64,000 bases of DNA from an uncultured Flavobacteriaceae bacterium (GTDB lineage Bacteria > Bacteroidota > Bacteroidia > Flavobacteriales > Flavobacteriaceae): assembly GCA_947488345.1 (NCBI GenBank), contig CANKZQ010000005.1, positions 223,909-287,908 on the forward strand. The letters run 5' to 3'. The notes under the pieces were generated by a model. It searched no databases and was not told the DNA's origin. It saw only the letters and a list, made by a program, of their open reading frames with translations. This document shows, piece by piece, positions 1-9,298 of this stretch (within the stretch, counting starts at the first letter, position 1; the number at the start of each line of letters is the position of its first letter). The position numbers and the translations under genes are program-made.

Positions 1-2683
1 ACATAACCAGCAGGCTCAATAAAACGCGTAGCCACAAAACCTGAAGCAGCTCTTGCTTGTCCAGCAGGAGTGTCTAAATCAGTGGTGGTACCACCTAAAT
101 CAGTTAATAGCTTAGTTAAATTAATATTGTCTCCACCTTCTTTCCAATGTAATAAAAATGAAAAATCAAATTGTTTCAAGAATGTGATGTTATTATTAAA
201 TGACATTTGAAAATCTGGTTCTGAATCCCCAATTTGAGTAGGCACTCCATTTAAAGTACCAGCAAGCTGAGTAACTGGCTTTCCCTCTTCAATATAATAG
301 GTTCCTAAACCTAGACCAAATCCGGCTCCAGGCTGCGCAAAAGGAGGAACTTCTAATCTTGTTATTTCTGAGTTATTAAACCAAAAACGAACCCCTGAAT
401 TCCAACTAAAGTTATCTGTTTCAAATGCATTTACATCCAACGCTAATTCTAAACCTGTATTTTGTAAATCAGCTAAATTTGTTGTTTCGGTAGAAAAACC
501 TGATGAAGTTGGTAATCCTCTACTTAAAAGAAGGTCGTTTACGTTTCTATTATAATACGTCGCTTCGAAAGTCACTCTATCAAAAAACCTTGCATCCAAA
601 CCTACTTCAAATTCAGAAGAAGTTTCAGGTTCGATATTAGGATCTCCTTTTGCAGGATTGATAGTAGAACCACCGTTACCTCCAATAGAAGTTGCATTTA
701 AACTAGTAAATAAAGAACCAAATCCAGCCGAAGCACCTGTTTCTCCATAAGCTGCTCTCAATTTAAATTGACTAATTGCTTCTGATTTCCAAAAATCAAA
801 ATTGTTTAAATTGATCGCCATAGAAGCTTTAGGGAAACCATAGAATTTATTAGGATCTCCGTTTAAAGTTGATTTATCAAGTCTGTATCCTAAAGTTCCA
901 ATAAATTGATCTTTGTAGTTACCTTCAAATTGTGCAAAATATCCAAATTCTCTAACTGCAAAGGTATTTTGAGTTACACTCTGATTATTACCTTGATTTA
1001 AGTTTGTTTGATTTGGAATTAAATCAGTAGCTGTACTCAACACTAAATCAGCAACCTGATCTAAATATGAAATACCGGCCTGCGTAGTCAACGCTAAATC
1101 ACCTTCCATAGCATCATGATTCCAAACACCAATAACTTGCGCGTTGAAATTTGTAAATCCGTTTTTACCAACACCAATAAATCCGTTTTGACCACTGGCA
1201 ATAGTACCTTGATGTGTTTCAGGTACGTACACATCTGTTTGATTTGACAAATAATCTAAACCAAAATTAGAAACCAATTTAACACGGTTTTTATCATTGG
1301 TAAACAACTTTGTGTTAATTTTCATACCTTGAATAAAACGGTTATTTAAGTCCGTATTCGATGCTTGATCGCGAACAAAAATAGGGTTACCCGTATAGTT
1401 CGGGTTATTCGGGTAATTACCTTGCTCATCTGGGAATAAATTAATCCAAGGTCTTGTAAAAGCTAAGGTATATCCATAACTCAAACCACCCTCATTTTCA
1501 TTACCAGTAAAACTTCTGCTCGATGTACTTCTAACATAATTTGAGCTCAAAGAGAAATCGAAAACATCAGAAATCTTATGATCTACATTCGCTTTAATAG
1601 ATAAACGCTCATAACCAGTATTTTTTATAATACCTTCTTCATCTCTGTACGAAGCTCCAACATAGAATTTGGTTTTTTCATTACCACCGTCGGCACTTAT
1701 TTTTGTTTCCGTAATAAATCCTTTTTCTCCATAAATTTCGTCTTCATAATCAATCAAACCTCCATTAGCGATGGCTTCATTAAAAAGTACAACTTCTGCA
1801 GCATTGAAGGTAGACTCAACATTGGCAGCAGTCCAATTCCTTAAGCCTAATGGATTTTGAATTTCATTAAATCCAATATCTTGGCCAAATCTAAATCTTG
1901 TTTTACCACTTTTACCACGTTTGGTTGTAATAATAACAACACCAGCGTTGGCTCGCGTACCATAGATAGCTGCAGCAGAGGCACCTTTTAATACCTCAAT
2001 ATTTTCAATATCATTTGGATCAATATCGGCAATTCTATTTGCTGAATTTTCTTCATTTCCTCTATTCGCACCAGAAGCAAATCTTAAACCTGATGGAATC
2101 TCTACGTTGTTTATGTATACTCCATCAACGATAAACAATGGTTGGTTATTTCCATTAATAGAAGAAATACCACGTAATCTTAAGGCAATACCTCCACCTG
2201 GAGCACCTGAACCAGCAACAATATTAACACCAGTTAATTTACCATATAAGGCACCGTCAACGGTAGATTGTCCTGTGTTTCCAACAAGCTCTTCGGCCGA
2301 AACCGTAGAAACTGCATTGGCAAGATTGGTTCTTTTCACAGAAGAAGCTAATCCGGTTACGACAACCTCGTCTAAACCAACAGCGTCCTCCGCTAACGTA
2401 ATGTTAATTGATTCACTAGCGTCTGTAATTTCTTGTTCTTTTGTTGCGTAACCGATAGAAGATACAACTATCGTAGCTGGAAGTGTCGTTAGATTCAATG
2501 AAAAATTTCCATCTCCATCTGCGGTTGTTCCATTTGAAGTTCCTTTTTGAATAATTGTTGCGAAGGGTATACCTTCTCCTTGAGCGTCGCTAATCTTACC
2601 CGTAATTGTTTGTGCTAACATTCCTAATGGAAGCAAAAATAAGGCAAGAAACATGACGCTTTTACTAAGTAGCGTTTGTTTCA
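1..2683 (-). CDS. SusC/RagA-family TonB-linked outer-membrane receptor, 3' end outside window
   Basis: About 894 codons are open on the minus strand from the ATG at 2683-2681 to the window edge, so the C-terminus is missing. A signal peptide (MKQTLLSKS..., cleavage near GMLAQ) is followed by a carboxypeptidase-regulatory-like domain (about residues 25-100), a plug domain with the SusC signature KGASAAAIYGTRANAG (near residue 235), then beta-barrel sequence rich in aromatic and Asn residues. The family imports oligosaccharides, peptides or other large ligands across the outer membrane together with a SusD lipoprotein. A susD partner would be expected beyond position 1. The substrate cannot be told from what is visible. 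Family assignment is firm. Confidence 0.93.
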
Positions 2684-2944
2684 TTTATTTGAATTAATTA
2701 GTTTATATCTAACAAATATTGGGTTTTTTTTTAAATTCTACAATTATTTTCTATTTAATTAACAGATTCATTAACTTTTATTTAACATTCAATAATCTAA
2801 AAAATGAAAGTAAAAATGATGTTTTTCGACAAATTTTAGAGATTTACATTTAACCAAATTTTAACAGCAAAACCCTGTGTTTAGTGCTAAGTTTGTTTTC
2901 CTAAAAAAAAAATGTAGTATTGCAATAAATTTTTTAAACGATAT
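2684..2944. other. divergent intergenic region, susC / moxR
   Basis: This 261-bp AT-rich region separates the receptor from the Bat operon. It must hold both promoters. Only the moxR-side promoter candidate is recognisable (see 2892-2922). No RNA gene or long repeat was seen. Confidence 0.6.
2892..2922 (+). promoter_or_regulatory. candidate promoter of the Bat operon
   Basis: TTTG (2892-2895), 19 nt, then TAGTATTG (2915-2922). This fits the Bacteroidota -33/-7 consensus with one mismatch in the -7 box. It would start transcription close to the moxR ATG at 2945. Inference from consensus only. Confidence 0.45.
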
Positions 2945-3949
2945 ATGGAAGAAATAACTACGAGTGTTGATATTAGAGCAATTAATGAGAAGATAGAAAG
3001 AGAAAGTGCTTTTGTAGATTTATTAAATCTTGAAATGAATAAAGTAATCGTGGGTCAAAAATATATGATCGAACGTTTGCTCATCGGACTATTAGGAAAT
3101 GGTCATATATTATTAGAAGGTGTGCCAGGATTGGCGAAGACCTTATCAATAAATACATTGTCTCAAGCGGTAAAAGGTTCATTTAGTAGAATTCAATTTA
3201 CGCCTGATTTATTACCAGCCGATGTAATTGGTACCATGATTTATAATATGAAGGAGAATGATTTCTCTATTAAAAAAGGACCAATATTTGCCAATTTTGT
3301 GTTGGCTGATGAGATCAATAGAGCTCCAGCCAAAGTACAATCGGCTTTGTTAGAAGCTATGCAAGAGCATCAAGTGACTATCGGAGATTCAACGTTCAAA
3401 TTAGGAGCTCCATTCTTAGTAATGGCAACTCAAAATCCAATTGAACAAGAAGGAACCTATCCGTTACCAGAAGCTCAAGTCGATCGTTTTATGCTAAAAA
3501 CTGTGATTGATTATCCGAAGCAAGCCGAAGAACAATTGATCATGCGCAACAATTTAAAAGGTGCTTTTGAAAAAGTGAATGCGGTAGTTGATTTAAAACA
3601 AATTTTGAAAGCTCGTGAAGCGGTGAAAGAAGTGTATATGGACGAGAAGATCGAAAAGTATATACTTGATATTATATTCGCTACGCGCTACCCAGAAGAA
3701 TACAGATTACCAGAGTTAAAGCCATTGATCAGTTTTGGAGCTTCACCTAGAGGGAGTATCAACTTGGCAATGGCCTCTAAATGCCATGCTTTTATTAAGA
3801 GAAGAGGGTATGTGATTCCAGAAGATGTAAGAGCAGTCGTACATGATGTGCTGCGCCATAGAGTTGGTATTACTTATGAAGCAGAGGCCGAAAATGTGAC
3901 ATCTGTTGATATAATAGATAAAATAGTAAACCAGGTAGAAGTACCTTAG
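2945..3949 (+). CDS. MoxR-family AAA+ ATPase
   Basis: 334 aa, the usual length for MoxR proteins. Walker A is GVPGLAKT (residues 59-66), Walker B with VLADE (119-123), sensor 1 ATQNP (161-165), followed by the MoxR-typical YPLPEAQVDRF and a helical lid domain. MoxR ATPases are cytoplasmic chaperone-like proteins thought to act on the von Willebrand factor A proteins encoded beside them. It is the first gene of a co-directional run reaching batE at 11861, which supports a role with the Bat proteins. The precise client is unknown. Confidence 0.95.
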   Translation: MEEITTSVDIRAINEKIERESAFVDLLNLEMNKVIVGQKYMIERLLIGLLGNGHILLEGVPGLAKTLSINTLSQAVKGSFSRIQFTPDLLPADVIGTMIYNMKENDFSIKKGPIFANFVLADEINRAPAKVQSALLEAMQEHQVTIGDSTFKLGAPFLVMATQNPIEQEGTYPLPEAQVDRFMLKTVIDYPKQAEEQLIMRNNLKGAFEKVNAVVDLKQILKAREAVKEVYMDEKIEKYILDIIFATRYPEEYRLPELKPLISFGASPRGSINLAMASKCHAFIKRRGYVIPEDVRAVVHDVLRHRVGITYEAEAENVTSVDIIDKIVNQVEVP

Positions 3950-4022
3950 AATTTTTGATTTGAAAAGCGAGATTTATAAGCTACATCATCTGTAAATCCC
4001 AAACCTACAACCTAAATCGAAA

Positions 4023-4892
4023 ATGGATACGAAAGAAATACTTAAGAAAGTACGGAAAATAGAGATTAAGACACGTCGTTTGTCGGATCATATATTTTCT
4101 GGTGAATACCATAGTTCTTTTAAAGGACGAGGTATGACATTTTCTGAAGTGCGCCAGTACCAGTTTGGTGACGATATAAGAAGTATTGATTGGAATGTAA
4201 CCGCAAGATATAATGAGCCTTTTGTAAAAGTTTTTGAAGAAGAACGAGAGCTAACCATGGTGCTCATGGTAGATGTGAGTAGTTCAGAACTATTCGGAAC
4301 TTCCCAACAGTTCAAAAGAGAAACCCTTACAGAAATCAGTGCAACGTTGGCATTTTCGGCGATTCAAAATAATGATAAAGTCGGACTATTACTTTTTTCA
4401 GACGAAATAGAACTATTTATTCCTCCCAAAAAAGGAAAAACACATGTATTGCGTATTATTAGAGAGTTAATTGAGTTCCAACCAAAGAGTAAGAAAACCA
4501 ATATCGAGCAGGCCTTACGCTATCTATCGAACGTGATGAAAAAGAAAGCAATTGTTTTTATTTTGTCAGACTTTATGGATGAAAATTATGACCATGCGTT
4601 GAAAATTGTAGGGAGAAAGCATGACGTTACCGGAATTCGCGTCTATGATAAGTATGAAGAAGAAATACCGTCATTGGGGATGGTTCCGATGACCGATGCA
4701 GAATCGGGGAGAACGATTTTAGTAAATACAAATTCTAAGAAGACACGTGCCAATTATAGAGCACATTATTTAAAAACAGTTGATTATTTTGAGAATACCT
4801 TTAAAAGGAGTGGTTCTGGAACAATCAGTACTAGAATAGATGAGAGCTATGTTAAAAAATTACTCGGATATTTTAAACGTAAAGGAGCATAA
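4023..4892 (+). CDS. DUF58 / VWA-like domain protein of the Bat operon
   Basis: 289 aa cytoplasmic protein with no signal peptide. The DUF58 signature is visible (GDDIRSIDWNVTAR, residues 49-62) followed by a VWA core with a MIDAS-type motif D84-V-S-S-S88. DUF58 proteins nearly always sit next to a MoxR ATPase, as here (73 nt downstream). The predicted role is a partner or adaptor of the MoxR ATPase. Biochemical function is unproven for the family. Confidence 0.9.
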   Translation: MDTKEILKKVRKIEIKTRRLSDHIFSGEYHSSFKGRGMTFSEVRQYQFGDDIRSIDWNVTARYNEPFVKVFEEERELTMVLMVDVSSSELFGTSQQFKRETLTEISATLAFSAIQNNDKVGLLLFSDEIELFIPPKKGKTHVLRIIRELIEFQPKSKKTNIEQALRYLSNVMKKKAIVFILSDFMDENYDHALKIVGRKHDVTGIRVYDKYEEEIPSLGMVPMTDAESGRTILVNTNSKKTRANYRAHYLKTVDYFENTFKRSGSGTISTRIDESYVKKLLGYFKRKGA

Positions 4893-4921
4893 TGAATTGA
4901 TTGAAGTCGGTGAAGTTTAAA

Positions 4922-6049
4922 ATGAAAAGATTTATATTACATATTATAGTTTTAATTGGTTTTGTTGGGTTTTCTCAAAATCAACCGAAGGTTTCTGTAA
5001 AAGCCGATACCACAAAGATTCGAATTGGTGAGACGATCAATTATCAAATCATTGTTGATAATGCTGATACCGGAGTTAATTTTTCTGAAATTAAATTAGA
5101 TAGTTTTGGTCGAGTTGAGTTGGTTGAATCTTTTGATATCGATACACTCAAAAACAAACTCATAAAAAAATATACACTTACAAGTTGGGACAGTGGGCGC
5201 TATGTGATTCCACGACAACGGGTGTATGTCTGGAGTCAAGAGTATTTGACTGATTCGTTAATGATAGATGTCAATACGGTGGCAGTAGATACCCTTAAGC
5301 AACAACTCTACACTATTAAGGCGATTCAAAATGAACCATATACCTTCGATGATTTTAAAAATTACCTGTTGTGGATCCTTGGGATTTTGTTGGTACTTGG
5401 ATTGATATTGTACTTTTTATTCAAGAGAAAAAAGACCGAGTTTGATGCAGCAGGGCAACCGATTTTGGCACCGTATCAAGAAGCCATTTTACATTTGAAG
5501 CAATTAGATAAAAAACAACTTTGGCAAAATAATAAGGTCAAAGAATATTATAGTGAATTGACAAGTATTGTAAGATATTATATTGAAAGAGAGTTGAAAA
5601 TTCCAGCGCTCGAAAGAACAACAGATGGTTTAATCGACACCTTGACTGACTTTAGCGATGCTGAATCGATTGTAACCACTCCTGAAACGATTAAAAAATT
5701 GAAAGCCTTATTGCAAGAGGCCGATTTGGTGAAATTTGCAAAGTCGAAACCAGTAGCAAGTGAAATTGAAAATGATCGCGGAAATGCTGAAGAAATTATC
5801 AATACGTTGCAGCCAACGGCAGTGATGAATACGATGCGAGATGTTGAGAGCGAATTGCCCATTATATTGGTGCAAAAACCAGATCATAAGAAGCCTTCTT
5901 TATTGAATAAGGCGCTCATTATTATTGGGTTGTTACTGATCCTTTTTGCAATAGCCTATACTGTGAATACGGGGCTACGAATGAAAGGTGCCTTTCAAGA
6001 TGCCTACCAAGAACAACAATTAAATCAACGTGCAGATGAATTGGAATAG
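4922..6049 (+). CDS. Bat-operon membrane protein with N-terminal signal peptide (BatD-like architecture)
   Basis: An upstream TTG at 4901 is in frame, but the ATG at 4922 gives a clean signal peptide (MKRFILHIIVLIGF..., cleavage near GFSQN), so I choose 4922 (375 aa). After an extracytoplasmic beta-rich domain there is one membrane helix (about residues 150-170) and a cytoplasmic helical region. A second hydrophobic helix lies near the C-terminus (about 335-355). This layout of periplasmic domain, helix and cytoplasmic tail resembles BatD, and such a gene is common between DUF58 and batA in Bacteroidota. The end overlaps batA by 14 nt. The specific role is unknown. Confidence 0.8.
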   Translation: MKRFILHIIVLIGFVGFSQNQPKVSVKADTTKIRIGETINYQIIVDNADTGVNFSEIKLDSFGRVELVESFDIDTLKNKLIKKYTLTSWDSGRYVIPRQRVYVWSQEYLTDSLMIDVNTVAVDTLKQQLYTIKAIQNEPYTFDDFKNYLLWILGILLVLGLILYFLFKRKKTEFDAAGQPILAPYQEAILHLKQLDKKQLWQNNKVKEYYSELTSIVRYYIERELKIPALERTTDGLIDTLTDFSDAESIVTTPETIKKLKALLQEADLVKFAKSKPVASEIENDRGNAEEIINTLQPTAVMNTMRDVESELPIILVQKPDHKKPSLLNKALIIIGLLLILFAIAYTVNTGLRMKGAFQDAYQEQQLNQRADELE

Positions 6050-7037
6050 TCTTGAATTTCATAATCCAGAGTTTTTCTGGTTGCTGTTGCTCATCCCGCT
6101 TCTGGCCATATGGTACTTTTTTATTCGTAAAAAAGATACGGCTACCTTAAAGATGGCGAATACGAAGGGTTTTGCAGAACAGTCGATAGTAGCGAAGCTC
6201 AAACCGTTACTATATGTGATAAGACTGGTTGCATTTGCCGCTTTAATCATCGCTTTAGCGCGACCTCAAAGTGTAGAAGTCAGTAAAAAAACAAAAACGA
6301 CTAGAGGTATAGATATCGTTATGGCAATTGACGTATCGGCGAGTATGTTGGCAAAAGATTTGAAACCAAATCGCTTAGAAGCGTTGAAAGACGTTGCCAC
6401 GAAATTTGTAACGAAACGACCAAATGATCGTATAGGAATTGTGGTCTACGCAGGGGAGAGTTTTACACAAACACCTATTACCAGCGATAAGCGCATTGTA
6501 AAGAATACTATTTTTAAATTGCGCTGGGGTGATTTAGAAGGGGGGACGGCCATTGGCATGGGATTGGGTTCTGCGGTAAATCGATTGAAAGAAAGTAAGG
6601 CCAAAAGTAAAGTGATTATTTTGTTGACAGATGGCGTGAATAATTCAGGATTCGTTGATCCAAAAACGGCAACGGAATTGGCCAAAGAACTGGATATTAA
6701 AGTATATACTATTGGCCTAGGAACAAACGGAACTGCCTTGTTTCCATATGCAAAAGATGCAAATGGAAATCTACTGTTTAGAAACGCACCGGTTGAGATT
6801 GATGAGAAGTTGCTAAAATTCATTGCAGAAGAAACAGCCGGACAATATTTTAGAGCCACCGACAATGAGAAACTAGCTTCTATTTATGACGAAATTAATA
6901 AACTAGAAAAAACAGAAATAGAAGAATTTAAATACACGAATTACGATGAAGAATATAGACCGTTGGTCTTATTGGCAGGATTCTTAGTGTTGTTCGAAAT
7001 GACCTTAAGATTTACAATATTTCGTAGTTTCATATAA
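6036..7037 (+). CDS. batA: BatA, VWA-domain membrane protein
   Basis: The earlier in-frame start at 6030 is GTG; the ATG at 6036 (MNWNSLEFHNPEFFW) matches the usual BatA N-terminus, giving 333 aa. There are two N-terminal membrane helices (about 13-30 and 58-76), a VWA domain with perfect MIDAS D99-V-S-A-S103 and the later TDG motif, and a C-terminal helix. BatA and BatB are inner-membrane VWA proteins linked in Bacteroides to oxygen tolerance, although that function is not settled. Its start lies inside the preceding gene, suggesting translational coupling. Confidence 0.93.
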   Translation: MNWNSLEFHNPEFFWLLLLIPLLAIWYFFIRKKDTATLKMANTKGFAEQSIVAKLKPLLYVIRLVAFAALIIALARPQSVEVSKKTKTTRGIDIVMAIDVSASMLAKDLKPNRLEALKDVATKFVTKRPNDRIGIVVYAGESFTQTPITSDKRIVKNTIFKLRWGDLEGGTAIGMGLGSAVNRLKESKAKSKVIILLTDGVNNSGFVDPKTATELAKELDIKVYTIGLGTNGTALFPYAKDANGNLLFRNAPVEIDEKLLKFIAEETAGQYFRATDNEKLASIYDEINKLEKTEIEEFKYTNYDEEYRPLVLLAGFLVLFEMTLRFTIFRSFI

Positions 7038-7053
7038 ATGAATTAATAGTAGA

Positions 7054-8097
7054 ATGTATCAATTAGAAGAACAAAAATATTTTTATTATTTCATCGCCAT
7101 TGCTGTGCTGATGGTTGCCTTCTTATTGGTTTCGATATGGAAAAAAAGAAAGCAACGGTCTTTTGCTGACCCTGAATTACTAGAGAAATTAAGTCCAGAT
7201 GCTTCACCTTTCAAAGCTGTTCTAAAAGTTATGACGATTGCAATAGGGTTGTCATTTTTAATTATTGCTCTAGTTAATCCCAAAATGGGTACGAAACTTA
7301 AAACAATAAAGCGCCAGGGTGTGGATGTTGTATTTGCTTTAGATGTTTCTAAAAGTATGCTTGCCGAAGATATTGTGCCGAATAGATTAGACAAGTCGAA
7401 ACAGATAATTTCGAAAATAATAGATAAATTAGGAAGCGATAGAGTAGGAATCATCATTTATGCGGGTAATGCTTATCCGTTATTGCCTATTACTACTGAT
7501 CATGCTGCGGCCAAAATGTTTTTGCAAAACGCAAATCCGAATATGGTTTCTTCTCAGGGTACTGCCATTAACGAAGCGTTGAAATTAGCGAAGACTTTTT
7601 ACGACGACGACGATCAGACGAATCGTTATTTATTCGTTATTTCAGACGGAGAAGATCATGAAGAAAATGTAAGTTATATTGCTGAAGATGCAACGAAAGA
7701 AGGAATTAAGATATATAGTATTGGAGTGGGGACAGCCAAAGGAAGTCCGATTCCATTAAAGCGAGATGGAACATTAATTGGGTATAAAAAAGATAGAAAA
7801 GGAGAAGTGGTTATTACTCAATTAAATGATAAAACATTAAAGACGATTGCTTCCGATGGTAAGGGAGAGTATTTATATGGTAACAATACCGCGAAAACAG
7901 TCGAGTATATTGATGAATTGTTATTGGCCGCTGATAAAAAAGAATTTGAAACCAAGCAATTTGCTGATTATAAAGACCAATTTCAATGGTTTGTTGCTTT
8001 TGGTTTGTTGTTTCTTATTTTTGATACCTTGATGCTCAATAAAAAAACAACATGGATTCAACGACTAAATTTGTTTAACGAAAAAAAGAAAGCGTAA
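7054..8097 (+). CDS. batB: BatB, VWA-domain membrane protein
   Basis: 347 aa, paralogous to the upstream BatA: two N-terminal membrane helices (about 10-28 and 56-74), a VWA domain with MIDAS D97-V-S-K-S101, and a C-terminal helix near 310-330. It begins 16 nt after batA and ends 1 nt before batC, so it lies firmly within the operon. It probably forms a membrane complex with BatA and the TPR proteins BatC and BatE. Confidence 0.93.
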   Translation: MYQLEEQKYFYYFIAIAVLMVAFLLVSIWKKRKQRSFADPELLEKLSPDASPFKAVLKVMTIAIGLSFLIIALVNPKMGTKLKTIKRQGVDVVFALDVSKSMLAEDIVPNRLDKSKQIISKIIDKLGSDRVGIIIYAGNAYPLLPITTDHAAAKMFLQNANPNMVSSQGTAINEALKLAKTFYDDDDQTNRYLFVISDGEDHEENVSYIAEDATKEGIKIYSIGVGTAKGSPIPLKRDGTLIGYKKDRKGEVVITQLNDKTLKTIASDGKGEYLYGNNTAKTVEYIDELLLAADKKEFETKQFADYKDQFQWFVAFGLLFLIFDTLMLNKKTTWIQRLNLFNEKKKA

Positions 8098-8098
8098 A

Positions 8099-8911
8099 AT
8101 GAGATATTTATTTTTCTTAGTTGTACTTGTTTCATCAGTTTCTTTTGCTCAAAAAGCAAAGGAAAAAGTGAAAGTGAATAAAGTTGAAAAACAAATCATT
8201 CGTGACGGTAATGATTTGTACAAGCAGAATAATTATACTGATGCCGAAGTTCAGTATAAAAAAGCACTGGAGGTCAATCCTAATTATGAAAAAGCAAATT
8301 ACAATCTAGGGAATGCCATTTACCAACAAAACAGGTTCAAAGAGGCACTTCCTATGTATGATTTAGTCACTAAAACTTCAGATAATAAGTTGACCAAAGC
8401 TGAGAATTTTCATAATATGGGTAATGTCTTTATGAAAAGTAAAGAGTATGCAAAAGCCGTAGAGGCTTATAAAAATTCGTTGCGAAACAATTCCAAGGAT
8501 GATGAGACACGTTATAATTTGGCACTGGCACAGAAATTATTGAAAAATCAAGCTGATAATAAAGAAAAAGACAAGAATAACAAAGATAAGAACAACGATA
8601 AAAAAGATCAGAAGAAAGAAAATAAAGATCAGAATAAAGACAAAAAAGACCAGAATAAGGACAAGAAAGAAGGCGACAAAGGAGACAAGGATAAAGATAA
8701 GAAAGGCGATAATAAGAACGATCAAAACAAGGATAAGCAGGGTGAAAATGAGAAAAAGAAGAAAAACCCTCAGCCTAAAAAAAATCAACTTTCTAAAGAA
8801 CAAATAAAGCAGCTACTTGAAGCGATGAATAATGAAGAGAATAAGACGCAGAAAAAAGTGAATGCAAAAAAAGCACGAGGAAGAAAGGTAAAGCAAGCGA
8901 AAGATTGGTAG
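8099..8911 (+). CDS. batC: BatC, exported TPR protein with charged low-complexity tail
   Basis: 270 aa. Signal peptide (MRYLFFLVVLVSSVSFAQ), then about three TPR units (residues 34-150), then a tail of some 80 residues (about 150-230) made almost only of Lys, Asp, Asn, Gln and Glu, and a short conserved end (LSKEQIKQLLEAM, about 232-244). TPR repeats mediate protein contact, and BatC is thought to join BatA/BatB in the periplasm. The charged tail is a feature of BatC proteins in this phylum and probably varies in length. The 4-nt gap to the next gene suggests co-transcription. Confidence 0.9.
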   Translation: MRYLFFLVVLVSSVSFAQKAKEKVKVNKVEKQIIRDGNDLYKQNNYTDAEVQYKKALEVNPNYEKANYNLGNAIYQQNRFKEALPMYDLVTKTSDNKLTKAENFHNMGNVFMKSKEYAKAVEAYKNSLRNNSKDDETRYNLALAQKLLKNQADNKEKDKNNKDKNNDKKDQKKENKDQNKDKKDQNKDKKEGDKGDKDKDKKGDNKNDQNKDKQGENEKKKKNPQPKKNQLSKEQIKQLLEAMNNEENKTQKKVNAKKARGRKVKQAKDW

Positions 8912-8915
8912 AAAG

Positions 8916-9296
8916 ATGAATTTAAACCAGGTAACAATTCCGTCGATTGATGTGTATAAAGCCACTGAGTTTTATAAAACTCTTGGGTTAAAATTAATTG
9001 TGAATGCGTTGCCAAGATATGTGAGATTCGAATGTCCTGATGGCGAGGCGACTTTTTCGATACATTTGGTCGAAGAATTACCAAAAGGCCATGGGATAAC
9101 CTTGTATTTCGAAAATGAAAACTTAGATGAGATTATTAATGATTTGGTTCATAAAGGAGTGCAGTTCGATGAATTGCCAAATGACAAATCTTGGGGTTGG
9201 CGTGAAGCTCGTCTACACGATTTAGATAAGAATAAAATTATTATTTTTCACGGTGGTACATATAGAAAGAACCCGCCATGGAGAGTTGAAGATTGA
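8916..9296 (+). CDS. VOC (glyoxalase/bleomycin-resistance fold) protein
   Basis: 126 aa single-domain protein of the vicinal oxygen chelate superfamily: two beta-alpha-beta-beta-beta modules (VTIPSIDVYKATEFYK at residues 6-21; LYFENENLDEIINDLV at about 61-76) and a terminal metal-ligand-like strand (LHDLDKNKIIIF). The VOC fold covers glyoxalases, dioxygenases and drug-binding proteins, so the substrate cannot be predicted. It sits between batC (4 nt) and batD (2 nt), an unusual place, and must be co-transcribed with them. Confidence 0.85.
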   Translation: MNLNQVTIPSIDVYKATEFYKTLGLKLIVNALPRYVRFECPDGEATFSIHLVEELPKGHGITLYFENENLDEIINDLVHKGVQFDELPNDKSWGWREARLHDLDKNKIIIFHGGTYRKNPPWRVED

Positions 9297-9298
9297 AC

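Noticed and set aside
2107..2451. 114-codon plus-strand frame
   Set aside because: It is antisense to the N-terminal/plug part of the SusC gene, whose signal peptide and domain motifs are clear; the translated product has no recognisable feature.
8537..8803. 88-codon minus-strand frame, very hydrophobic
   Set aside because: It is the antisense of the Lys/Asp-rich tail of batC; the Leu/Ile/Phe richness follows from the purine-rich coding strand.
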